The notes: generated from the letters alone by a model not told the origin. DNA of 64,000 nt from Aegilops tauschii subsp. strangulata (GCF_002575655.3 NC_053036.3:197812788-197876787); one strand, 5' to 3'; positions 45,188 to 57,033 are shown, numbered from the stretch's first letter. Program-made: numbers and translations.

Positions 45188-46276
45188 CGCTGCAGGCGGC
45201 TTATTAAACAATGCTTCACCCTTTTGGACTCGATGAGTCTTGTAATAGAGTAGGACCAACATTTTAACTTTGCCGTGCCATCGTGCACGTGTTGAATGCT
45301 GAAGTCCCTTGAAGGTGTCTCCTTTATATTTCTCCGGGTCATAATCGATCATTCATTTTCCTTAAGCTCAAAAAGTTGCCCTTAACTATCCTGCATAGAA
45401 GGACAAATCACAAGTCTCTAGGCGGCTTACCGCACTGAGAAGCATAGTTTTAAACATATAACCCGGAATATGAATCAAAAAAGACTGGTCCTCAGTGATG
45501 TCCTTGATATAACCGTAACAACACACTTACCAGCCTGCAAGCACACTTCCGGCTTAGATAACCCGGGCAATAAGGTTGGTACCTCAATTCCGGTTTACCA
45601 GTCTTAATGACGCCGGTTGTATTCGATTAGCACTGTAAATCAAAGTTAAGCCGGCAAAGTGAAACCCGGCCGTACACACGTTGAAATAATCAGAAGAAAC
45701 TCGCTATAAATCAGAAAAACTTAGGGGCTTCCAGTTCGAATACGACCAGAGACCCGTCCCAAAGGGGTTATGCTAGGATTCGAATACGATCATATAGCCC
45801 CCAGTGGGTGTGGCGATGCCAATCAAAAGGGTATCGACAGCTATGTTCTCTTTGGTTCGAATACGACCCATGTTTGAACAGGAAGCCCCCAAGTGACTTT
45901 AAGAATTGTTTAACGATGCTGATTCGAATACGATCCACGTCGGTTCCCAAAGGGGTTAAACTGTGATTCAAATATGATCAAAGAAAACTCCCCAATGAGC
46001 TCGGCTCTTTGCCAATCAAATGGGTATCGACAACTATGTTCTCTTTGGTTCGAATACGACCCATGTTTGAACAGGAAGCCCCCAAGTGACCTTATTACCT
46101 ACGGCCAGATTCGAATACGATCATAAGCCGGATCCTCCTTCAAGTTATCGTGTAATCTTGCAATGAAAACAACACGTGCACATTTGGAGGAGAAAAAAGG
46201 ACAGAGGTCCTACTTTATTGCTTATCATAATATATACATGGCTTAGAGAAATATGTACATTATGAGAGCCGGTGGC
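45188..46276 (-). other. Element A spacer between pol and the antisense gene
   Basis: Noncoding. It contains two direct copies (about 45813-45895 and 46010-46092, 197 bp apart) of a block with GGGTATCGAC, TTCGAATACGACCCATG and AAGCCCCCAAGTGAC. TTCGAATACGA-type 11-mers also recur near 45735, 45779, 45922 and 46112. On the sense (minus) strand the block contains GGGGGCTT, close to the polypurine tract core. Confidence 0.85.
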
Positions 46277-47374
46277 TCAAGTGTAGTAAGGCCGAAGCTG
46301 AGCTATGTTCCACGGCCGACGGGTCTCTTCCTCCGACTTACGTGAATCTTTGTGCTCCCGAATGTCAATGAGGTAATATGACCCGTTGTGCAAATTCTTG
46401 CTGACCACAAAGGGCCCTTCCCAAGGTGGAGATAACTTGTGCGCATCGGTTTGATCTTGGATGAGCCGGAGCACGAGATCGCCTTCCTGGAAGACCCGGG
46501 ATTTAACCCGGCGACTATGATAACCGCGCAGGTCTTGTTGGTAAATCGCTGAGCGAGCTGCTGCCACATCACGCTGTTCGTCCAACAAGTCAAGAGCATC
46601 TTGGCGCGTCTGTTCATTATCCGCCTCAACATAAGCCGCCACTCGAGGCGAGTCATGACGGATGTCACTGGGGAGGACTGCTTCTGCCCCATAAACCATG
46701 AAGAAAGGCGTGAAACCTGTAGACCTGTTAGGAGTAGTGTTGATGCTCCATAACACGGAGGGCAACTCCTCCACCCAACAACCCGGCGTCCGTTGCAAAG
46801 GGACCAAAAGCCGGGGCTTGATGCCCTTCAGAATCTCCTGATTAGCTCTCTCAGCTTGACCATTGGATTGAGGATGAGCCACTGATGAAACATCAAGCCG
46901 AATATGCTCTCGTTGACAAAACTCCTCCATAGCGCCTTTGGATAGATTGGTACCATTGTCAGTTATAATGCTGTGTGGAAAGCCAAAGCGAAAGATCACC
47001 TTTTTCATAAACTGAACTGCCGTGGCTGCATCACACTTGCTAACTGGCTCTGCTTCCACCCACTTGGTAAGTTTGTCAACTGCCACCAAGAGGTGGGTCT
47101 TCTTATCCTTGGATCTTTTAAAAGGCCCAACCATATCAAGCCCCCAGACCGCAAAGGGCCAAGTAATTGGGATCATCCTCAGCTCCTGAGCCGGCACATG
47201 AGCCCGTCGCGAGAACCTTTGGCAACCATCACATTTACTGACCAAGTCCTCCGCATCAGCATGAGCCGTCAGCCAATAAAAACCATGACGAAAAGCCTTG
47301 GCCACAAGAGACTTTGAGCCGGCGTGATGGCCACAATCCCCTTCATGAATCTCACGCAAGATCTCTTGACCTTC
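46277..47374 (-). pseudogene. Integrase of element A
   Basis: The minus-strand frame encodes the zinc-binding N-terminus (HEGDCGHH, CDGCQRF). The catalytic core follows: Asp in WGLDMVGPF, Asp in SIITDNGTN, Glu in HPQSNGQAERAN. The DNA-binding C-terminal region ends at 46277 (WNIAQLRPYYT). The active site is intact. It is separated from the upstream RNase H segment by a TAG at 47377-47375 in the same frame (CVSP-stop-EGQ; most likely a former Gln or Glu codon). It inserts element cDNA into the genome. Confidence 0.93.
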
Positions 47375-48187
47375 CTAAGGGGAGACACAACGCAGGAACG
47401 CTCCCGTAACACTGCGGCGATGCAACTCACCATTGATAACAATCATTGACTTAGACCGCCGGGTTATTTGTCTGGCCAAAGTTTCATCCTCAGGCAAACC
47501 TCCCCGGGTCATGTAAGCCAGATAGGGCATTGTCCAGTCCGGTATGATGTGGAGAGCAGCCACCAGTCGTGCCTCCGGGTCAGGGACAGCCAAGTCTTCC
47601 TCTGTAGGCAACTTAACAGAAGGGTTATACAGGACGTCCAGGAAAGTATTAGGCGGCACCGGTTTTCGCTGAGAGCCCAGCCGGCTTAGAGCATCAGCCG
47701 CCTCATTCTTCCTGCGATCGATGTGCTCTACTTGGTAACCCTGAAAGTGCCCAGCAATGGCATCAACTTCGCGGCGATAAGCCGCCATGAGAGGGTTCTT
47801 GGAGTCCCACTTTCCTGATACTTGTTGAGCCACCAAGTCTGAGTCGCCGAAGCACCTTACCCGGCTCAAGCTCATCTCCTTAGCCATCCGAAGACCGTGG
47901 AGCAAGGCCTCGTACTCAGCCGCATTGTTAGTGCAAGGAAACATCAACTGTAGCACATAATGGAACTTGTCACCTTTAGGGGAAGCCAACACGACTCCAG
48001 CCCCTGAGCCCTCCAACTGCCTGGACCCATCAAAGTGAATAGTCCAATATGTGTTATCCGGCTTTTGCTTAGGCACTTGTGACTCTGTCCAATCATTAAT
48101 GAAATCCACCAAGGCCTGAGATTTAACGGCAGTGCGTGGTACGTATTTCAGACCATGAGGTCCGAGCTCAATGGCCCACTTAGCCAC
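47375..48187 (-). pseudogene. Archaeal-type RNase H segment of element A pol
   Basis: This is the second RNase H of the Tat lineage: IHFDGSRQLEGSGAGVVL with the first Asp, NNAAEYEALLHGL with Glu, FGDSDLVAQQV with Asp, and RRKNEAADALSRL at the end. A linker to integrase follows (IIPDWTMPYLAYM). The frame differs from the RT frame, showing a frameshift near 48190-48215. It ends with TAG. Confidence 0.9.
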
Positions 48188-49479
48188 TCTTCCTGTGGCC
48201 TCTCTGTTTGAATGATATCACCAAGAGGGGCAGAACTGACCACAGTGATGGGATGACCCTGGAAATAATGCTTAAGCTTCCGGCTCGCCATGAACACACC
48301 ATAAACAAGCTTCTGCCAATGTGGATACCGCTGTTTGGACTCGATGAGCACTTCGCTGACATAACAAACCGGTCATTGAACCGGATGCTCCTTACCCTCC
48401 TCCTTGCGCTCCACCACCACAGCCACACTGACGGCTCGTGTGTTAGCCGCCACATATAGTAACAAAGGCTCCTTATCAACCGGAGCAGCAAGGACTGGGG
48501 GCTCTGCCAGCTGCCTCTTCAAATCCTCAAAAGCAGTATTAGCTGCATCATTCCAGACAAAGTCATCAGTTTTCTTCATCAACTGATACAACGGCATGGC
48601 CTTCTCACCCAAACGGCTTATAAACCGGCTTAAAGCAGCAATGCGACCCGCCAAGCGCTGGACGTCATTTATACATGCCGGCTTAGCCAGGGAGGTGATG
48701 GCCTTGATCTTCTCCGGGTTAGCTTCAATGCCTCTGTTAGAAACCAAGAAACCCAAGAGTTTGCCTGCAGGAACACCAAAAACACACTTGGACGGGTTAA
48801 GCATCATCTTGTAGACCCGGAGATTATCAAAGGTCTCCTTCAAATCATCTATCAAGGTTTCCTCCTTCATGGATTTAACCACAATATCTTCCACATAAGC
48901 ATGAACATTGCGCCCAATCTGGTTATGAAGACAGTTCTGCACACAACGCTGATAAGTCGCCTGTGCACACTTGAGTCCAAAGGGCATGGACACATAGCAG
49001 AAGGCTCCAAAGGGAGTGATGAACGTCGTCTTCTCCTGGTCCTTAACTGCCATTTTAATCTGATGATATCCAGAATAAGCATCCAAGAAACTCAGGCGCT
49101 CACAACCCGCCGTAGCATCAATAATTTGATCAATACGGGGAAGGGCGAAAGGATCAGCCGGACACGCCTTGTTCAAGTCCGTGTAGTCCACACACATCCG
49201 GCAGGTGCCGTTCTTCTTGAGTAAGAGCACCGGGTTAGCCAACCATTCTGGGTGAAATACTTCAACAATAAACCCGGCCGCCAAGAGCCGGGCCACCTCT
49301 TCACCAATAGCTTTCCGCCTCTCTTCATTAAACCGCCGAAGGAACTGCCTGACCGGCTTAAATTTCGGATCAACATTGAGAGTGTGCTCAGCGAGTTCTC
49401 TAGGTACACCTGGCATGTCAGACGGCTTCCATGCAAAAATGTCCCTATTCTCACGGATGAACTCGATGAGCGCGCTTTC
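48188..49479 (-). pseudogene. Reverse transcriptase and first RNase H of element A
   Basis: The frame runs from after TAG 49482-49480 through RT motifs (MPGVPRELAEH, RMCVDYTDLNKACP, FLDAYSGYHQI, MPFGLKCAQATYQR) and the RNase H region (AAPVDKEPLLLYVAANTRAV) to a TGA at 48375-48373. It then continues in the same frame to about 48215 (YFQGHPITVVSSAP). The RT active site reads YVED where YVDD is expected (codon GAA at 48891-48889), changing the first catalytic Asp to Glu. This copy therefore probably lacks polymerase activity. Confidence 0.92.
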
Positions 49480-49482
49480 CTA

Positions 49483-50538
49483 TTTTGGATCCAGATTGGC
49501 ACTGATGCTAAACTGCTGACATGAATCTCCTGGGACGAAATTAACAAGTTTAGTCTCATCAGCCAACTTAAATTTCATTGCCGGCTCTTGCTCTGTAGTC
49601 GGCTTTTTCAGAGAGGTCATATCTGTTGGATCAATATTGTCTTTGTAAAACTTCAACTCCTCTGTTGCACAAACAGATTCTGCATAAGCTGCATCGCCTT
49701 CCTCACACTCCAGGGCCACCTTCCGGCTGCCGTGAACCGTAATGGTCCCATTATGACCCGGCATCTTGAGCTATAAGTACACGTAACACGGCCGTGCCAT
49801 GAATTTGGCGTAAGCCGGCCGCCCAAATATGGCATGGTACGGACTTCTTATCTTGACCACCTCAAAGGTCAATTTTTCCACCCTGTAGTTGTGCTCATCT
49901 CCAAAGGCCACTTCCAACTCGATCTTGCCGACTGGATAAGCCGACTTACCAGGTACCACACCATGGAAAATAGTGTTTGACTGGCTGAGGTTCTTATCAA
50001 TCAACCCCATACGACGAAACGTCTCATAATAGAGGATATTGATGCTGCTGCCTCCATCCATGAGCACCTTAGTGAACTTATATCCTCCCACATGAGGAGC
50101 CACCACCAAGGCCAAGTGACCCGGATTATCCACCCGGGGAGGGTGATCCTCCCTACTCCACACTATAGGCTGCTCAGACCATCGTAAATAGCATGGAACC
50201 GCCGGCTCAACAGCATTCACAGCCCTCTTATGAAGCTTCTGATCTCGTTTACACAGACTAGTGGTGAATACATGATACTGTCCACCGCTGAGCTGCTTTG
50301 GATTGGTCTGATAACCCCCCTGCTGCTGTTGATGACCCTGGCCAGACTGTTGATTAAAGCCCCCTTGACCGTTCTGAGGATTAGAGTTTGAGCCGCCGCC
50401 CGGGCCATGAAAGCCGCCGGCGCCTGAGCCACCGCCCGGGCCATTGTAATTCTTAAAGGCCTTCATGATTGCACAATCCTTCCATAGATGGGTAGCCGGC
50501 TTCTCTCCAGAACCATGCCTTGGACAAGGCTCATTCAA
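49483..50538 (-). pseudogene. Zinc-binding region and protease of element A
   Basis: The frame starts near 50538 with C-x2-H-x8-H-x4-C (CPRHGSGEKPATHLWKDC), then a Gly/Gln-rich linker and an aspartic protease with LMDGGSSINILY (the DGGS form of the active site seen in Tat elements) and IFGRPAYAKFMARPC. A TAG at 49773-49771 interrupts VYL-stop-LKMPG. A second in-frame TAG at 49482-49480 (LDPK-stop-ESAL) ends the segment. The protease would release Gag and Pol proteins. Confidence 0.9.
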
Positions 50539-50636
50539 CAGCTGCTCCAGCGTCGGGCCTGACCCGCCGGCTCGGGGAGGGGGCCTCCCCTTGCGTCGCT
50601 GGTTATTACCCTGTGAGCTGGCGTTGGCTACGAACT

Positions 50637-52633
50637 CTAGGCTGCCATCGGCCTTGCGCTTGCCACCTCCTTGGTTTCCCGGGTTATGCTGAGGACCCTT
50701 GCCATTGCCGTTCTTCTTTCCCTTCCCTGTCCTTTCATCAGTGGGTCCTTGGTACCATCAGAATCGGCGTACTTGACAAGAGCCGCCATCAGTGTACCCA
50801 TGTCATTGCAGTCGCGCTTAAGCCGCCCGAGTTTCATCTTCAGGGGCACGAAACGACAGTTCTGTTCCAACATTAAGACTGCAGAGCCGGAATCCATCTT
50901 ATCAGAGGAATGTATTATCTCCTTAACCCGGCGAACCCAATGTGTCGTAAACTCACCCTCCTGCTGCTTACAGTTAGTCAAATCCACAATTGACATAGAC
51001 TGCCTACAGGTATCTTTGAAATTTTGGATGAACCGGGCCTTCAGCTCAGCCCAAGACCCGATGGAATTCGGTGGTAGCCCTTTCAACCAAGTGCGGGCAG
51101 TCCCATCTAACATCATGGTGAAGTACTTGGCCATCGCCGCTTCACTGACCTCCAGCAGTTCCATGGCCATCTCATAACTCTCGATCCAGGCTGCGGGTTG
51201 TAAGTCAGCCGTGTAATTAAGCACCTTCCTAGGGCCTTTGAAGTCCTTGGGTAGACGTTCATTGCGGATAGCTGGCACTAAACAAGGGACACCCCCAGTC
51301 CTGGTAGGGATACTCACGTCGACGGAAGTCGTCGGATAAGCCGGGCGAGTCTGGTAAGCCGTCAGCTGAGGCACCTGCTCCGCCTCTTGCCGCGCTCTGT
51401 CTTGGTCTGCTGCGTGAAAGGCTCCGTTATGAGCCGGGCCATGGCCACGGGGCCGGTCATGGCGTCGGACGTTACTTGAGCCGGTCGCTGAGACCATGTG
51501 TCTGCTGTAACTCGGGCTCCGGCCTGGACGAGGGGTCGAGTGGATCCTGTCCCGGCTGTAGGAGTACGCCTCTTGCTGCGCCAGTGCTGTCTGAAGGAGT
51601 TCCCTGACCCGGCGGGTTTCAATGGCCGTCGGAGAGTGGCCGTCAATTGGGAGAGCCGCCAGCCGTGCTGCCGCAGCGACCATGTTCTCCAGCGGGTTAG
51701 CATAATGACCCAGTGGTATTGGCACATACTGAGGCGGGGCAGGGTGCACCTGGGGAGGCCCCATCACTTGTGGCTGAATAGGGGTCCCAGACCCGGGCAC
51801 TATGACCCCTGGCGGGTTACTAGACCCTGCACCTGGCGTGTTGAAAAGGTTTCGAGGATCGTAAACCGGAGGGAGTCGAGATTGGGCCTTTTGATGCCTC
51901 CTTCTCATGACCTCATTGGACGCGTTCTGATCCATCGTGAGCCGGAAGGACTGCGCCTGGATCAACTGAGTTTGGGCGTCGAGAGCCGCCCTCTCCGCAG
52001 CCATCCTGATCCCTTCTGCTGCCAGATCCTCCTTAGCTTTCACTAGATCCAACTTTAACTGTGCCACCTCCGCATCATGCTGAGCTTGATCCGCCGGGTC
52101 AACCGCGGTGGTCAACAGGGCCGTCATCTTGTCCGTGAGATCCATCAGCACCTGAGCCGGCGAGGGCACCGGGTTTCCCGCTCCTGCAACAGGGTTCTGA
52201 ACGGGCTGCGCACCGGCCATGAAGATTCCAACCCGGCTTGGCGGCTCAAACGGGTCCGGAATACTGTCACCATCGGAACAACCCATGAGCCTGCCATCTT
52301 GAAGTTGATACAATGAGTTTGACTCATCGGTGGACGACTCGCCTTCAGAGCCGGCGGCCGTCTCATCACCAGATCCAGATCTATCAGAGAGCCCTCCATG
52401 GATACATCCCACAAAAGCATGCCTTAAGGCAGGCAGGGTCCGAGCGGGTCGTGCACGCTGAGCCGTCTCGATGAGATCGGCGCAGAGATCCGCTCAGGGC
52501 CCGGCTCACCAATCTTGCCAATGAAAACATGAATTCCGTCGAAGGGGACCCGGTACCCGTACTCAATTGAGCCGGCGTCGGGGCCCCAGTTTGCATCGTC
52601 GATGTAGAGCTTGCCGCGACGACTCTTGGTCAT
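50637..52633 (-). pseudogene. Gag of element A
   Basis: The first ATG after the PBS is 52633-52631 (MTKSRRGKLYIDDANWG). That frame is lost after about 52430. From 52412 to 50637 a second frame encodes 591 codons. They contain an Ala/Gln-rich predicted helical region and the retrotransposon gag domain (WIESYEMAMELLEVSE, TWLKGLPPNSIGSWAELKAR). A further frameshift near 50640 joins the zinc-binding region. Gag forms the virus-like particle that packages the element RNA. Confidence 0.88.
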
Positions 52634-52702
52634 CCGGCCCACAGCGTATCCCTTGAGCCCTTCGAAGCTGCCCTTCAAGAACTCAAATCCACCGTGCGCT
52701 GG

Positions 52703-52720
52703 CCCCACGGTGGGCGCCAA
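52703..52720 (-). promoter_or_regulatory. Primer-binding site of element A
   Basis: The minus strand reads TTGGCGCCCACCGTGGGG immediately after the 5' LTR. It is the same as in B2 (57613 onward). It resembles the 3' end of plant tRNA-Lys with a mismatch; the tRNA assignment is tentative. Confidence 0.85.
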
Positions 52721-52721
52721 C

Positions 52722-53239
52722 TGTCGTGGAATTGTCACGGCAGATGTCCTCAAGCTAGGACTTAGTCGTGGAGCCATCGCCGCTAGGAAGCTTGAAGGGG
52801 TTAACGGGACAAGGAACACGAGGGTTTATACTGGTTCGGCCCCTTACAGTGAAGGTAAATGCCTACGTCCAGTTGAGGTGGTATTGATTAGGGTTTCGAT
52901 GACCAGGGAGCTTAACTGCTATGCCTGGCTCTCGATGAGATCTTTTTTGTCCCTAAACCGCTGCCGGGTCGTCCCTTTATATAGGGAGGCTGACGCCCAG
53001 CAGCTCTCAGAGTCCCGACCGGCTCATAAAAGTGTCCGGCTCGGACTCTCAACTATCCTTGCCTTACACTACAAGTTCTACCATAACAATGATTGCAACT
53101 ACGGGCCTTAAGCCATATCCGGGTCTTAAACCCATCTTTGGCCCACCGTCTTCAAGCTTGGCGCCAGGCTTCTGGCGATGACCATTATGAGTAACCCGGC
53201 CCCTTCTGGCGGGTGACTCTAAGGTCTATTTCCTCAACA
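52722..53239 (-). repeat. 5' LTR of element A
   Basis: 518 bp. The minus strand has a TATATAAA box at 52983-52976, so transcription runs leftward, away from the transporter gene. The outer end is 765 bp upstream of that gene's ATG. Confidence 0.95.
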
Positions 53240-53244
53240 GGTAC

Positions 53245-54004
53245 CATAATAAAACAACTAAAAAAATTACTCTAACAATGACCATGAACATGAAGGTCTA
53301 TATGGTAGGTCCACCCCTATAGACCAGTAGAGAAGCTGGGAAATATCTGTCCTGAGCAATGCTAAGAAAAAGCATCAATGAATTCAGTACCCTTTTCTCT
53401 TCTTAAATCAGTTTATCTGGAAATTTTAAAGTATTTCGCAATGGTGCACGCTGATCATTCATCTGAATAAATGGAATCAGGATCAGGAGATAAGGAAGCT
53501 TCTCAGTAACCCTAAACAAAGCTCAACTTACAGACGCTTTATCCAAAAAATCGCCATGCTGCCGATCCAAGTCGCAATTTATTCATCCGTGGCCCGCGCA
53601 CTACTCGTCCTTTCCGTTGCATCACCATCACCAATTAGAATGCATCCTTTTGCTCCTAAAAACATCTTCCTGTCGTCCCAAAAGCCTATCCTGCCATGTT
53701 AACCTGAGCCATGCACATAAATGAACTGGGATCAACTTTTCTTTCCCTAAAAATTGCACATAAACCTGATCGCTACCATACCTGAAATCGTTGCCCTCCA
53801 TGAACATGCCGAGAACTTGCATGCTTTCCCCTTGCATGTCACTTCAGCAGAGTATCTTCAGTCTTCAGAGTTCACACAGACCGACCAGCCGCTTTGCCAT
53901 CACACCACTCGTACTGTGTATATAAGGAGGTGAGCTCGGTGACAGACAGACAGACACAACGGAAGTGAAGCATCAGTCGTTAGGTCCAGCTACTACTACA
54001 CACC
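53245..54004 (+). promoter_or_regulatory. Promoter and 5' UTR of the transporter gene
   Basis: TATATAA lies at 53919-53925, so transcription would begin near 53950, giving a 5' UTR of about 55 nt. The sequence around the ATG (CACCATGGGC) fits a good plant start context. Everything further upstream was displaced 13 kb by element A. Confidence 0.65.
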
Positions 54005-55783
54005 ATGGGCAACGGCAAGGTGTACGCGACGATCGTGCTCATCAGGCTGATCTACGCCGGCATGCACATATTCACCAAGGCGGCGTTCGAGGAGGGCACC
54101 AGCACCACCGTCTTCGTCTTCTACCGGCACGCCGTCGCCGCCATCTTCTTGGCGCCTTTCGCCTTCTTCCTCGAGATCAGGTAGCCGAATAGACATGACA
54201 TGCGGGTTTGTTCAGTCATCGTGAGGTCGATGAGGTCAACTGCATCGCTTAACCCTCCCGTGTTCTCTGATTTCAGGCAGGGGTCGGCGCCACCGCTGAC
54301 GTTCAGACTCTCCGTCAAGATCTTTGCCCACGCCTTCTATGGGTATGCGCCGACGGTTACGACGACATCTAGATCACTGAAACTCCACTTTGTTGCTTGC
54401 TTGCTAGATTTGCTTATGGTTGGTTCTTGTGTCACTCACTCAGGATGGCTGGAACGATAAACCTGTATAGCATTGGCCTGAATTATGCTTCGGCAACCTC
54501 TTCGTCGGCCATCTTCAACATCGTCCCCGTGGTTGCATTCATCCTGGCCGTCATGTTCAGGTAAGAAACTGGAAAGGTGAAATTCTTTTAGTGCGATTTT
54601 CTTGTTTATTTATCAACAAGTGGGTTCATATATACTGTAGGATGGAGACTCTGAAGTTGAAGAGCGTCCACGGCATGGCCAAGGCCTCGGGGATACTTCT
54701 GTGCATCGGAGGCGTGGTCGCGCTGGCGCTGTACCAAGGCCCCCAGCTCAAGTCCTTGAACCACCACCCGCTCCTGCACAGCACCGGCACGGCCGTGCAC
54801 GCGCGCCCGGAGAAGAACTGGGCGCTCGGCATCTTCCTCATGACCGCGTCGGTCGTGATATGGGCCCTGTGGACAGTACAGCAGGTAATACAAACTATTG
54901 CCCTGCTCCAGCTGCCTCGTGGAAGTGTACTCGTCGCTGACATTGTGTCTGTTGTTTGGCAGGGCCCCCTGTTGCTGGAGTACCCATCCAAGCTTCTCAA
55001 CACGACGCTCCAGTGCACCTTCGCCAGCGTCCAGTCGTTCGTCATCGCCCTCGTCATGGAGAGGGACTTCTCGCGGTGGAAGCTCGCCGGCGGCATGAGC
55101 CTCTTCGCGGTGCTCTTCACGGTAACCATGCACAGTGTTCAACTAGCTTTGTAATGTAGGAGTAGTAGTGTCCTGCACCTGCTGGCTATCTATTTCTTGC
55201 CATGACTAAAAGCGCGCGGCGTGGGTCCCTTGTGTTTCAGGGCATTGTTGTGGCGGCGATCTCGTACTACCTGCAGATCTGGGTGATCGAGAAGAAAGGC
55301 CCGGTGTTCCTGTCCATGTCCATGCCGCTCAGCCTCGTCTTCACCATGGTGATCGCCTCCTTCCTCCTGGGAGAAGACGTGGGCCTGGGAAGGTACGTAC
55401 GTACCTAAGAACCATCATCACATAACCAAAATTTGTCTGATTCTTCTTTTGATTCGTGCACCGCATCGCAAAGTAGTAAAAGAGTCCGTGTCACGAGCCA
55501 CGACCCCGACCGAGCACCGGACACCTTCGCTTTCACAGATGCGAATCCAAATGCGTTGCACTTGCATATCTAATCATGTACAGTATGTATGTATGCATGA
55601 CCTGTCCTGTCGCTTGGGTGCAGCATTATCGGTGGCGCGCTCCTCGTTGCCGGTCTCTATGCCGTGCTCTGGGGCAAGGGGCGGGAGGAGCGAGGGGCGG
55701 CGGTGGAGGCCGCTCTGCCGCAGAGGGGGGCGGGGGAATCAAAGGAGAGCGAGATCGTCTCCGACGCGACGGCCAAAGTTTGA
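54005..55783 (+). CDS. WAT1-related (UMAMIT/nodulin MtN21-type) transporter, seven exons, intact
   Basis: Exons are 54005-54180, 54277-54342, 54444-54560, 54641-54884, 54963-55121, 55241-55392 and 55624-55783. All introns are GT-AG (78-231 bp). Phases join without a stop to give 357 residues, normal for the family. It is a membrane protein of the drug/metabolite transporter superfamily with two EamA repeats and about ten predicted helices. Seen motifs are FTKAAFEEGTSTTVFVFYRH near the N-terminus, LNYASATSSSAIFNIVPVVA at the end of repeat one, WTVQQGPLLLEYPSKLLNTT, and SMSMPLSLVFTMVIASFLLG plus GLYAVLWGKGREE near the C-terminus. Relatives move amino acids or auxin across plasma or vacuolar membranes; the substrate here cannot be told. 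The C-terminal tail is hydrophilic. It is the only cellular gene in the window. Confidence 0.95.
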
Positions 55784-56460
55784 TGCCCACCTGGCCTCCC
55801 CTGGGTGCGCTTTGTAGTGGACCTCGAACATCTTATCTACAGTACGACTGGTGTTTTATGCCACGACGACGATGATGCTTGCTCTTCTTCAGAGTTCGGA
55901 ATCATTTACGTCAGTAATTTGTCATGTGTACGAGTAGTTCTTGCAATGTTGCTAGTGTATCATCGGAAAAGGGATCACCGGCAAGATGCACGGTAGATGT
56001 CAAGTTATAATGGAATCTAGAAGAATTCATTAACATGCTACTAATGGGACTGTCCAGTATGAGTTTACCATGCAGAATTTTTGCTGATTAACCAGTTCGT
56101 CATCCAACAATTCTTTTCCCAGTATAATTACTGAGTCGCTATATTTAACTTTCGAGTGGAATGTTTTGCTTCCCCCGGTCGTAAGAAGCAGACTCCATCT
56201 AATATTCGTGTCAACTCAAATCTCAGCTCTGAATCAACATATTCATCTGCCTCCTCAATCTTTGGGTGTTGCTCATCATGCTTTGTACCTGCTCGATGCT
56301 ACATGTTAAGTTTAGAAAAGAACACTATCGGAAAAAAACTTCTCACACTCCATCTAAGGCCTGTGCAATTTTGTGGTGTCGGTTTGTGTTAACAGCGCCA
56401 ATCGAAAAAGTTTTGTTCATGTGGATGAGAGAGAGTGAGGAAAGAAGGGGGAGGCTATAA
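55784..56460 (+). other. 3' flank of the transporter gene
   Basis: The 3' UTR and downstream region. No additional gene is seen; short open frames have no protein character. AATGG/AATAA-like polyadenylation signals are not distinct. Confidence 0.5.
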
Positions 56461-57033
56461 GGGCATCTTCAACGGCGACCCGTAAATTTCCTCTCGCATC
56501 CGTCCATGGACAGGTGAGGATCAGTCTGCGGACACGGATGCGGGAGGCAACCATCCAACGCTGCTCGCATACATTTCAAATACTTTTTCAACAAACCGGA
56601 CGAAACTCATGCAAACACAACTGATTTCATATAAACCGAAGGAAATTCATTACATTTTAGACATATTTTAACTAAATAGCTAAAACTGCGTGCACATCCG
56701 GCCGCATGGAGCTTCACTCCCATGACACAGATACACTACACTAGTCTACGGCCGGCCGCGGCGGATCCCATGTCTTCCCCATGTCCGGCAGACCGCTCGT
56801 CGGACTACCGTGAGCCCTGAAGGTATATTCTTTCCCCGTATCTTCTCTATGTCCAGCTGCACCACTCATCATCAGAGTGGCAAAGGGGGTGCCTCAACCG
56901 AAGGGGATTGGGGGCTCCGCATCCGTGAAGCCCAGGTGGGGTTCGACGATGGTCCTCGCTGAACCGGGCAAGACACCGGTTGTGTACGCCGGCGTCACCT
57001 CGGTGGTGCCCTTCATGGGACCCAAGCGGCGGC
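56461..57033. mobile_element. Left part of a Harbinger-like element, cut by B2
   Basis: TAA (56458-56460) followed by GGGCATCTTCAACGGCGACC resembles the end of a PIF/Harbinger-type element or MITE. GC-rich sequence follows to 57033, where the B2 LTR begins. The other end would lie beyond the window, to the right of B2. Confidence 0.45.

Larger units (their letters stand above)
40212..53239 (-). mobile_element. Gypsy element A, complete, Tat lineage (13,028 bp)
   Basis: The 518-bp LTRs (40212-40729 as 3' LTR, 52722-53239 as 5' LTR) start TGTCGTGG and end CTCAACA on the plus strand. They differ at four sites (0.8 percent, about 0.3 million years). The target duplication GGTAC is perfect. On the minus strand the order is PBS, gag, protease, RT, RNase H, a second RNase H of the archaeal-like type (diagnostic of the Tat lineage), integrase, a repeat-bearing spacer, an oppositely oriented spliced gene, polypurine tract and 3' LTR. 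Multiple nonsense and frameshift lesions make it non-autonomous. Confidence 0.96.

Noticed and set aside
54606..55142. Minus-strand frames of 167-178 codons over the transporter gene
   Set aside because: They are antisense shadows of GC-rich exons 4 and 5 and cross introns; the plus-strand gene has perfect splice phases.
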